Assembly (NCBI GenBank): GCA_014058105.1
Contig: JACGCM010000715.1
Span: 3,596,001-3,660,000, forward strand
Direction: 5' to 3'
Length of the DNA stretch: 64,000 nt
Source: Kingdonia uniflora
Lineage: Eukaryota > Streptophyta > Magnoliopsida > Ranunculales > Circaeasteraceae
Within the stretch, counting starts at the first letter, position 1. Each line of letters starts with the position of its first letter. The position numbers and the translations under genes were made by a program. Positions 55,801 through 64,000 of the stretch are shown here, in pieces. Below the pieces are notes generated by a model. That model had not been told where the DNA came from. It saw nothing but the letters and a program-made list of their open reading frames with translations, and searched no databases.

Positions 55801-57590
55801 TCGTCTTCTTCTGCCTTTCTCCCTTACCTTTTTTCTTCTCTTTAATCTTTTGATTTTTTTGTTGGAGGTCTCTTTGTCAGGTTTTCGGCTCTGCCTTCTT
55901 CCTTTATCATCTTCTTTTTCATTACCTTCTTCTTCTCGCTTGCGTTTCATGGTTTTCTCATGAGTAGAGAACTGATACTGCCCAAGGAGTAGAGTATCTC
56001 TAAGTGGTAGAGTACTGTCTCTAACTGAAGACATCAAAATTTGTTCCAACAATTTACCATGGCTCTGCAATATTTTACCATGGTCATCCAACTTCAACAA
56101 CATTTCACCATGCTCATCCAACTGGGAGCATACCCTAACCAATACAGCTCTGATCTCAGTGGCAGTAGAATTACTACCTATTTGCAGGTGTACCAATTGC
56201 AGGTAAACCAACTACAAGTGGTTCGATTGCAGGTGCTTCGATGTGATTTCTCTGAAATATTCAAACAGATGATGATGACAAAGGGCAACTTAGAAATGAC
56301 AGAAAAAGTCTAACAATAATAATAAACAACTTAATAATGATAGAGAAAAATCAAACAAATGACAAACATATGATAAAAAATGCCAAAACTAAGTAAATAA
56401 AATGATGCAAAACCTAAATTAAATGGCAAAAAAGCAATAAATGAATCAAAATCATATAAAGAATAGAAGATTACCATGACCTCTTGCACAAGTTTCTGCT
56501 GCATATCAGTCTCAAACGGCTTCATAGCAATTACCAGCAATTTTGGGTTAACAAAAAACTTTTTAAACGTTACAATTTGGTGATGCTTAAAGGATGTCAT
56601 CCTCCATCCCTATAGCTTAGGGAAGAAATGTATGGATTCCTCAATTCTTGGAAACTTCAGGCTAGGAATAAATAGAAAAGTCCATATCATCAACACCCAA
56701 GTACATCCATGGAGTGATAAAGTTTTATCCGATTTTTTACCAGCGGCCGATTGATAATCGACAAACTTTACTATTTGACTCCATAAGAATTTATAGACTT
56801 GCTCACTCCAGGGGAATCTATTGAACTGAACTAGATTATTTACCAGATCAACATACTTTACCCCAACGTTTCTCCCCTTGTTCGGGAGGAGAAATGATAG
56901 TATAATTTTTAACAAATTTAATTAAAGAACATCGTCTGCAAAACAAAATTACGTACGACTAAAAATAAGAAGGTAAAAAATGTTAACTAATGCACAATGT
57001 AATGATAAGAACCTCAGTAAATAATGACCCAAAAACTATAAATACAATACAAATACAATGAAGAACGATGATAAAGTAGACAAAACAAATGACAAATTAT
57101 AACTTTACCATGATGTCTTTCCAATTTTGCCTGTTTTAGAGCATCATCAATTTCCCTCAACCCATATGTATTCTTCTTCTTGGGGAATCACCTCATTCTA
57201 AAATTTATCATATGCTCAGGATAAACAAATAAGAACTCATTTGCAATATGAGAGACACGTAGCCCCAAAATTAGGCAAACATGATTGGGTTTCATCTGAA
57301 TTATCGTCCCCCTAAATTAGAACTTCATATCACCGAGATGACGATCAAATATTTCTACAACTAACGTCGACATCGTTGTTATTTGATCAATCAGCAGTAA
57401 GGGCGCAAAACAGGTGGTACGAAGAACACCCTTCTCATCTTCAGGCAGAGCTGCAAATATTTTGTGAAGTCCCACACTTGTACACGAAGAGGTATAATTT
57501 TTAGCATTGGAGGTGCCCTTCTTGGCTCCACCCTCCTGTGTTTGGTTCTCCTCGTCAACTTGTTCAATTACTTCTTTATCAAGCTTTAAT
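52900..57590 (-). pseudogene. Ulp1-type (C48) cysteine protease gene of MULE-2 with DUF1985-like N-terminus
   Basis: Ulp1 enzymes cut SUMO from proteins. Read leftward from 57590: a DUF1985-like region (MKPNHVCLILGLRVSHIANE, then FNRFPWSEQVYKFLWSQIVK and GCTWVLMIWTFLFIPSLKFP); a coiled coil (DEHGEMLLKLDDHGKILQSH); a Lys/Arg-rich block (55780-55940); acidic repeats (54340-55000); QWLDNE at 53815; then the protease core with His (NDNH-VLCIVSFKGR), Asp (IYDSMV) and Gln/Cys (QSNGYDCGVYML at about 53075-53040), ending near 52915. Introns contain the aaatgacaaa motif. Stops (for example MKF*FR, NSK*AT), and the 53634 acceptor reading ATG instead of AG, mark decay. The DUF1985 link is from memory. 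Confidence 0.8.
54340..54660 (-). repeat. Tandem duplication of an exon plus its intron in the Ulp1 gene
   Basis: Two units about 167 bases apart share ttccacctcctctttactct, ctttagtctgtaaataaa and the following intron text (acaagaaaatgaaaagt, acaaatgataagttacctga). The exon part encodes acidic ESKEEVEQSKEE-type sequence, so duplication lengthened the acidic linker and added intron motifs. Confidence 0.75.
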
Positions 57591-59040
57591 AGACTTTAAT
57601 TAAACACTTGGTAGGCAGTTGTCACACAGATGATTTCCCACTTATATAACACTGAAATTACACACACGCACACACAATGGGTAGAATCATGATTATTTAT
57701 GAAAAAACGATTTATGCGACCGAGACAGTTTTTACGGTTGTCAATCACACACATAATTTGTAGAAATGGAACTGTTTTTGTGGTAGTTATGTAAGAAGAA
57801 AGTGTTTGAGGAATGGGGATGGTTTTTGGCGCTAAAAGCCAGACGAACTAGTGTAAATCGTATGTGTTGCCTAACCCTAAACAATAGTAACCAAATGCCA
57901 AATAATACAACTGATGGTGATAGAGTCTGCATGATTTAATATAACTTACGTTTAAAAGTGTGACAAATTGGCATCAACAAATGACAACAAATGCATGAAA
58001 TGGTGACAGGGTCTGCCTTATATGTCTCAAAATAGTAATAACACATGTACATCGAGGAATTAAATTGGGGACACGTGGCGTGATAATATATTTTAAAATA
58101 ATTTGAACTTTTTTTATTAATATTTAGGAAGTGACATTGGTACAAGTGGATCCCACGGCCTTACCTGTGGAGCCCACGGCTTAGAAACCTACTGTAATAT
58201 TCAAGCAGTTGATATTTTTCTGAAAGAATGACAAAGTTATATAAAGCAAATGATAAAGTAGGGTGAACAAATGGGAAATTCTATATTGAATATGACAACT
58301 AGTTATTACCCAATGGCATAGTTGTCAGAAACAATACCAGAGTTTAACTAAATAGATAACATAGTTTGGTTGGCAGTAGCCGTGCAGACAATTTGCCATC
58401 GTTTGTTCCATGCGTTGAGTAGAGTAGAGTACCATCTACAGAAGTTACGAGTACAATCATTTCCTCCATTCCCAATGTGTAGAGTACCAGTCTTTAATCA
58501 AACACTTAGTAGGCAGCAGTCACATAGATGATTTGTGACAAGTAATTGGGACGGTTTTTACAGTTGAGTAAGAAGAAGAAACTGTTCGATGAATCAGGAT
58601 CACTTTTAGCGCCAAAAACTAGACGAACTCCTGTGAACCGCAGGTGATACCTAACCATAAACGATGAGAAATAGTAATAAAATTGGTGAAAGAGTCTGCC
58701 TTCTTATAAATAAGAAATCTGGTAAAAGGTAGAACAAAATGTACTAAAACAAATGATAAGAAGTTCATGAGATGGTGATAATATCAGCCTTTCACGTACA
58801 TGTGGTTTGATATAATGGTTTTAAATGGGTTAAAGAATTTTTTACAATTTTGTATTACGCCGGATGTGACATTCGTACTTGTGGAGCCCAAAAATAGGTG
58901 GTTGTCTGCTGTAATATTACAACTTTAGTAGGGGTAAATCTGGTTTATCCTCTTACCAGTATCGATTTTGGAATTTATTGTTCCCCGGGTCTGATTATGT
59001 AAAGATGGCAAAAGTAGTAATTATTATCATAATTTCCGAA
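57591..59040. repeat. MULE-2 right end with an internal duplication
   Basis: 57590-58200 and 58490-58960 are diverged copies. Shared are aaacacttggtaggcag, ttttggcgctaaaagccaga, cgaactagtgtaaatcg, cctaaccctaaac, and the sub-terminal gaagtgacattggtacaagt with gtggagccca. So the right end was duplicated; the copy at 58860-59040 carries the real terminus. It probably also contains the promoter and start of the Ulp1 gene (minus). Confidence 0.65.
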
Positions 59041-59640
59041 CTCTTTATTCAAAAAATATATAAAAATTTACTTGTTAAAAAAAATGAAATATGAGAGCGG
59101 AAATAAAATGACAAAGGCTAGTGAAAGAGCGATAAAATATTAAATTTTTATTAAGACCATCTCCAGCAATGCCTTGGTGTAAAAACTACGGTCGGCTTTT
59201 AAAATACAAAAAAATCCTAGTGAATTTTAAACTTGAAGTTTGAGATCACACACCGGATGTATTAAATCTTAATCGTGGATAAAGTGAGCGTCAAGTTTGG
59301 AATTAGGCACTTATGGGCTTGGCTCTCTTAAATTAATAAGAAAATCAAAAAAGTTTGTGCTTGAGCTTGAGATCCAAGGAACTGTTAAACAGAACTTGCA
59401 TGATCCCTAAGGTGGAAAAAAAGCCTAGAATCCAATTATCCAAACTCAATCACTGTTGGAGAAACTCTAAGGGTTGACCATTTCAAAAGTTGCCCACTCT
59501 CTACAAATTATGCATGGTCAAAGAAATTGTAGAATCACAAAGAAATAATTGTCGACAATATATTTGCGTTTATAGTAGCTACTAAAAATCATGACTAATG
59601 ATAATATACCACACAGTCTTGATGAATGTCGAAAACAACG
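59041..59640. other. No gene seen
   Basis: AT-rich flank. ttaagaccatctccagcaat at 59150 resembles ends of small DNA elements but I found no partner. Confidence 0.25.
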
Positions 59641-61190
59641 TGATTGACCAAAATGGAAAATCTGCAATACAAGTAGAATTATATTCACTTGGAAAATGCA
59701 AGATATTTGGACCTGTGGTCCTAACACCCAAAGATGTAAACCATGTTAGTTACAAATGGGTATTTACACAAAATGCAATGAGAAAAATGAGCTCGTTCGC
59801 TATAAAGCACGGCTCATGGCACAAGGTTTCCAGCAAAGACCTATGATTGATTATGAAGAAACATATTCCCCTGTAAAGGATGTAATTACATTTCGATATC
59901 TTATTAGTCTGATAGTCTTACTTGACATGTATCTTATGGACGTGGTTACTGCATATTTATATTGAATGTTTGATACAAATATCTACATGAAAGTTCCAGA
60001 TGGACTCCAATTGCCCACAGCAAAACCATATGACATGTACTCAATTAAGCTTAAATGTGCCTTATATGGATTGAAACAATCCGGCTGTATGTAGTTCAAT
60101 CGGCTCAGTGAGTACTTGATTAAAAATGGATATATCAATAATCTCATTTTCCCATGCGTATCCATTAAGATAACATAATACAAATTTTTTATCATTGCAG
60201 TGTATGTCGATGATATCAATCTAATTGGGACCTTTGGATAACTTACATAAACTGCAGAATATTTAAAGAAAGAGTTTGAGATGAAAGATTTCAGAAAAAC
60301 TAAATATTGCCTCGGTTTACATATAGAACATAATTGGAATGGAATTCTTGTCCATTAAACTGCATATACTGAAAAGGTATTAAAGCGCTTTAACATGGAA
60401 AAATGTTATCTGTTAAGTTCTTCAATGGTGGTCAGATCCGATCCATTTTGTCCTAAAGAGGACAATGAAATACTTCTTAAATCTGAAGTACTATATCTTA
60501 GTGCTATTGGTGCCTTATTATACTTAGCTCAATGCACTAGACCTGATATTGCATTTTCAGTTAATCTGTTAGCCAGGTTTAGCTCAACACCTACTCGAAG
60601 ACATTGAAATGGCATTAAACACATTTTGCGCTATCTTCGCGGGACAACCGATATGGAATTATTATACTCGAATGAATCACCAAAAGTTGGTCAATTAAAG
60701 GGAGATGTAGACGCTGGATACCTCTCTGATTTACATAAAGCTTACTCACAAACAGGACATGTGGAGACATCATAATTTTTTGGAGATCTCTAAAGAAAAC
60801 CTCGATAACTACTTCCTCTAATCACTCATAGATACTTGCACTTCATGAAGCAAGTCGTGAATGTGTTTGGTTAACATCTGTGGTACATCATATCCATAGT
60901 ACGTGCAGATTACCTTCTGTTGCAATCCTTTCGACAGTTATATGTGAAAGCAGTGTCGCTTGCATTGCACAAATAAAAGAAGGATACATCAAGGGTGATA
61001 GAACCAAACACATCCTACCTAAACTCTTTTTATACACACATGAGCTAGAGAAAAGTCATGATATCGAAGTTCAACAGATACGCTCAAGTGAAAATCTAGT
61101 TAATCTATTTACAAAAGCTCTACCAACGTCAGTATTCATGAAACTGGTATACAACATCGGCGTGAGATGGATATGCAACTGATTTAGTTG
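59641..61190 (+). pseudogene. Ty1/Copia pol, 3' half (RT and RNase H)
   Basis: RT from [20 protein letters not shown] through [54 protein letters not shown], and the active site VYVDDINLIGTFG; then KKEFEMKDFRKTKYCLGLHI and [20 protein letters not shown]. RNase H: KGDVDAGYLSDLHKAYSQTG, IAQIKEGYIKGDRTKHILPK and QQIRSSENLVNLFTKALPTS. Gag, protease and integrase are missing, so the element is 5'-truncated. About a dozen stops and frameshifts. Confidence 0.88.
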
Positions 61191-61560
61191 ACATCAGGGG
61201 GAGTATTATTATTGTCGTATTACAGGACAACAAGCGCACTGCAATCTTTTTCATTCACCATGGTTTTATCCCACAGGGTTTTCCTGGCAAGGTTTTAACG
61301 AGACAGTATTGGTGCTTCCATACCAGTCCAAGTATTCAATTTTTCTTTTGCCAAGGTTTTTTCCCATTGAGTTTTCCTGGCAAAGTTTTTATTAAGATAC
61401 ATATTGGACATCCAAGGGGGAGTGTTGTAAAACATGATGTAGATACATGCTTATCATGCTTGATATGAGTTTATCTATATAAGTATGATGTAAAAGTTTA
61501 TGTGCTCGTATTTAATGTATTTCGATAAATTAGGTCAGAACAATTCTTATCAATCAATGA
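61191..61560 (+). repeat. 3' region, PPT and LTR start of the Copia element
   Basis: Loosely repeated gttttcctggcaaggtttt (61275, 61365) is typical of this Copia family. The purine tract ccaagggggag (61412-61422) precedes the LTR start tgttgtaaaacatgatg at 61423. A TATA word tctatataagtatg lies near 61480. The LTR end is not clear and may be cut by the next element. Confidence 0.7.
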
Positions 61561-62540
61561 TCTAGGATTAAACAGAAACAATCAAAAGTAAAGACAAAGA
61601 ATTAAAAGACACAGACAATTGTTCACCCTGTGGAAGCTCCCTGTACGGGAGAAAAAATGACAGGTCGTTGTCGATGAAAACGATAACCAAAAATCTACTA
61701 ATCAAAAAGAGTTTAATCTGAATTACACTTACAGAGTCGATAACCTCGTCTCATGATTATCTCTCTTTTGACTAAAGCTTCACGCCCAATCTTCTTCTGC
61801 TCTCGTAACAATCCTTCTTGATCTCACACCAAGAATCATCTTTTGTTCTCGCAACAACCTTTCTTGATCTCACACCAAGAATCGTTCTTCTTGAATCTCT
61901 CTTGAACAATATGTAGAAAGTATTATAAAACTAACTCAACATCAATCTCAGGATTAGAAGATGCTTGATTGATATTGAATTCACATTCTCTGATAAAGGA
62001 GTTGGAGCTTTTTGAAAAGTAGGCATTTTTACAAAATCAAAAAGCGGGAGAGAAAAAGAAACAGAGTTTGCTTAAATAGTAAACCAATTTCTCTCAAGAA
62101 TCGTTCGAACGAGACCTAATGTCATTCGAGCGACTTACGACTAATTTGGTCCAAAACCCTAGAAAGTTGACAATTCATTCGAACGACAAGAAGGCTCGTT
62201 CGAGCGATAATTGTCTATGGGCCAAATTTCCAGGGGACATGTCAACTCGTTCGAACAAAAATTGCCTATGGGTCAAATTTCCAGGGGACATGTCAAATCG
62301 TTCGAACAACAAGAAAACTCGTTCGAACAAAAATTGTCTATGGGCCAAATTTCCAGGGGACATGTTAACTCGTTCGAATGACAAGAAAACTCGTTCGAAC
62401 GGCAATTATATATAAAAGCCCTTCCCTTTATCACTAAGTTCTAATTGCCTTCTGTCCAATGATCTTCATTTTGTCAGTGTCTTCGGCTAAGATAGCCACG
62501 AGACTCTACAAACACGAAATGAGGCAAATAAAACCTTTCA
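61561..62540 (-). repeat. LTR of a SIRE/Maximus-like Copia element (left limit approximate)
   Basis: The minus strand starts TGAAAGGTTTTATTTGCC at 62540, right after the purine tract aactaaagggggagat (62541-62556). A TATA word on the minus strand (ttttatatataatt near 62403-62416) is placed as in an LTR promoter. Contains the ttcgaac repeats at 62100-62405. The left end is not seen. Confidence 0.55.
62100..62405. repeat. Tandem ttcgaac repeats
   Basis: Units at about 62213, 62270 and 62339 share ctatgggccaaatttccagg, ggacatgtcaa and ctcgttcgaacaa, with spacings of 57 and 69 bases; gacaagaa-actcgttcgaac insertions make the difference. The palindromic core is cgttcgaacg. Confidence 0.8.
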
Positions 62541-62556
62541 ATCTCCCCCTTTAGTT

Positions 62557-63283
62557 CATTTCGTGACAAATAAAAGTTAAGACGAACACACGACTCTGTA
62601 GTACTTCCCAGCTACAGAGTGAGTCTAGACCTTAGAAAGGCACCACTCCTTTCTTGAACAGGTTCAATCTCTGGACCTCTTCTATGAATAATATCATCTT
62701 ACAACCCTGTTCTCATCAGATAGTGTGTTACTGAATATCTGCACAATCGACAAACTCGTTTATGATACATGTGGAAAAAAGAACTTAGAATATAGTCACA
62801 CACAAAAACATAAACAGATAAATCAAGAGAAGCATTTGCAAACCAGTCATGTAAGCTCGTTTCTCTCCCTTTTTGTCACGGAAGAAAGAATCAAACAACA
62901 ACAATCAACTATCTGAAAGAAAGGAAATTAGAGACATCGGATAAATAGATAAATAAAAGGTAGTAAGTACTAGATAAACTGGTAAAGTTAGTACAAATAC
63001 TCCTATCTCACGTGCTCTCAAAATAAAAAAGTCTCAAAGAAGAACCAGACAAAAAAAACCAAAATGGAGAATAGATGCGATGACAGAAGTCTAGCTAAGG
63101 TACCCTGTGCAGTCAGGTCTCTCCAGAATCAAAATTGTACTTAAACTTTTGTGGCTCCTGAATTGGATTAAGACCCCTAACCTCTATCTCAATAGTCCCC
63201 AGACGTCCCTCAATAGCACCCTATCTGGTCGTCACCGTCTGAAGCATGTTCCCAATACTCTAAAGAGAAAACACCTCCTGAGG
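62557..63283 (-). other. 3' noncoding region of the SIRE-like element
   Basis: No coding region supported. Lies between the env-like ORF stop and the purine tract. Confidence 0.4.
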
Positions 63284-63949
63284 CTATGCAACTGAGCTAG
63301 AAGAACCTATGTGCTCACCTGGAGAGGCAGGCTCAGAAGGTAGCACAGGAGGAAGATGAGATGCACTCTTATGACAGTTACTCACATCTAATTTTTTAGT
63401 TTTGGTATCCTCAAGTTCATTAGGAAATACCTTGTAGCCAGTAGCAGTAAGAATTGCCATAACAAGTCGAGCAAAGGGTAATGAACTCCGAGTCGCCGTT
63501 TTGGTGCTTGCATCAAACATCTCCTCAATGATGATATTAGGTAGATTTATCTCAATATCATTCTTGAAGGCATAAAGAAAAATCTTCATCCGCTCAGAGA
63601 GTTCATTCTTTTGTGATCGCGAAATGATATTCGTAATAGCTATGTTATGTACGAGGCGAGACTCATCATCTAACATCTTTTGGGAAACAATACTTGATCC
63701 AGTATATAGACTATGCTGAGCCGTGATGTCAACAACCATAGTATGTAGCTCAGGAAGAATAGGAACCCCATCCTCATCAAACTCCCCCTCATAAATAGCA
63801 GCAGGCCAGGGATAATACGATGCTGGCCAAATATACCTCAGAAACGCAATGTACTGAGAGGGACAGAAACCCAAAATAGCGTAGAGACAGTCCCTAGTGA
63901 CTTTGTACTTGATGCCATCAATAGTAACGGAGAAAGTTTGACTAGACAA
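63284..63949 (-). CDS. Env-like / putative plant transposon protein ORF, 221 aa
   Basis: Open frame beginning MSSQTFSVTIDGIKYKVTRD. It resembles the putative plant transposon protein domain found in the extra ORF of SIRE/Maximus Copia and Athila elements: an N-terminal block (YAILGFCPSQYIAFLRYIWP), then SRLVHNIAITNIISRSQKNE, MKIFLYAFKNDIEINLPNII, and PFARLVMAILTATGYKVF, with a Ser/Pro-rich tail. The name env-like is historical; no signal peptide or membrane segment is visible here. The ORF may begin further right, beyond 63949. Its purine tract and LTR lie to the left. Match to the domain is from memory. Confidence 0.55.
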   Translation of the reverse strand: MSSQTFSVTIDGIKYKVTRDCLYAILGFCPSQYIAFLRYIWPASYYPWPAAIYEGEFDEDGVPILPELHTMVVDITAQHSLYTGSSIVSQKMLDDESRLVHNIAITNIISRSQKNELSERMKIFLYAFKNDIEINLPNIIIEEMFDASTKTATRSSLPFARLVMAILTATGYKVFPNELEDTKTKKLDVSNCHKSASHLPPVLPSEPASPGEHIGSSSSVA

Positions 63950-64000
63950 ATTACAGATATGCTCAAGTTACAGAGAAGCATAGAACAATCGAACCATCCT

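Larger units (their letters stand above)
42531..59040. mobile_element. Large multi-gene Mutator-like element (MULE-2), 16.5 kb
   Basis: Ends are inverted: acggaaattataataataaa, tactactttttgtca at 42531 versus the reverse of tggcaaaagtagtaattatt, atcataatttccga ending about 59040. A/T-rich flanks (aacttttt, actctttat) may be a decayed 9-bp duplication. Contents in order: MuDR-like transposase (+), two coiled-coil ORFs (-), double GRF-finger ORF (+), 104-aa ORF (+), inverted repeat arrays, and a Ulp1-like protease gene (-). MULEs that carry Ulp1 genes are known (Kaonashi in Arabidopsis). This one is larger and carries more genes. It is inactive in its present form. Confidence 0.75.

Noticed and set aside
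62119..62415. 98-aa ORF with repeated NCLWAKFPGDM
   Set aside because: It is the translation of noncoding tandem repeats inside an LTR; the repeat spacing of 57 and 69 happens to be divisible by three.
63284..63949. Viral envelope gene
   Set aside because: The family is a plant retrotransposon extra ORF; no signal peptide, membrane anchor or cleavage site is visible, so env-like is only a label.

Overview
This is a plant nuclear window, most likely from a eudicot. It is AT-rich and consists almost entirely of nested and decayed transposable elements. There is one clear host gene, one disrupted host gene, and no bacterial-style operons. The evidence is spliced genes with GT-AG introns, LTR retrotransposons with plant-type domain orders, hAT, PIF/Harbinger and Mutator-like (MULE) DNA transposons, tRNA-like short elements, and a plant class I small heat-shock protein relic. 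I could not name the species.

Layout. 1-20115: a decayed PIF/Harbinger block with ORF2 (DDE transposase, +) and ORF1 (NAM/Myb-like, -). A broken plant-mobile-domain gene (660-2428) lies in or beside it. ORF1 is split by a complete but old Ty3/Gypsy element of the Tat type at 6008-19728: two LTRs, 5-bp duplication gacgg, PBS, PPT and two RNase H domains. That element carries a separate gene set on the opposite strand (7071-12711). 20350-28034: a small heat-shock 3' remnant, a decayed Ty1/Copia element on the minus strand (20925-26758), and a short deleted derivative of a Tat-like LTR element with duplication ccaac. 29271-35199: a class I small heat-shock gene cut in two by a 5.4-kb hAT element, which itself holds a LINE fragment. 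35297-36966: a tRNA-like SINE head, a solo Copia LTR and a 411-bp hAT MITE with a perfect 8-bp duplication.

37128-59040 is the most unusual part. It holds a short MULE (37128-38798), a small intact host gene of three exons (39676-42150, minus), and a 16.5-kb MULE (42531-59040) of the same terminal family. The large MULE encodes a MuDR-type transposase, two tandem coiled-coil proteins, a double GRF-zinc-finger-like protein, a 104-residue protein and a multi-exon Ulp1-type cysteine protease with a DUF1985-like N-terminus. Nearly every noncoding stretch of both MULEs, introns included, is filled with copies of a short word (tttgtcatttgtt or its complement), while exons largely lack it. The 104-residue protein has a clear relative on the antisense strand of the Tat element 43 kb away. 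Together these suggest a multi-gene transposon system in which a DNA-recognising, perhaps anti-silencing, function co-evolves with a multiplied motif, as described for VANDAL MULEs in Arabidopsis. That function is inference.

59640-64000: the 3' half of a Ty1/Copia pol with its LTR start (+), then the LTR and env-like ORF of a SIRE/Maximus-like element on the minus strand running off the window. Nearly all TE genes carry stops or frameshifts. The apparently intact reading frames are the 85-residue host gene, the 104- and 109-residue small ORFs, and the env-like ORF.
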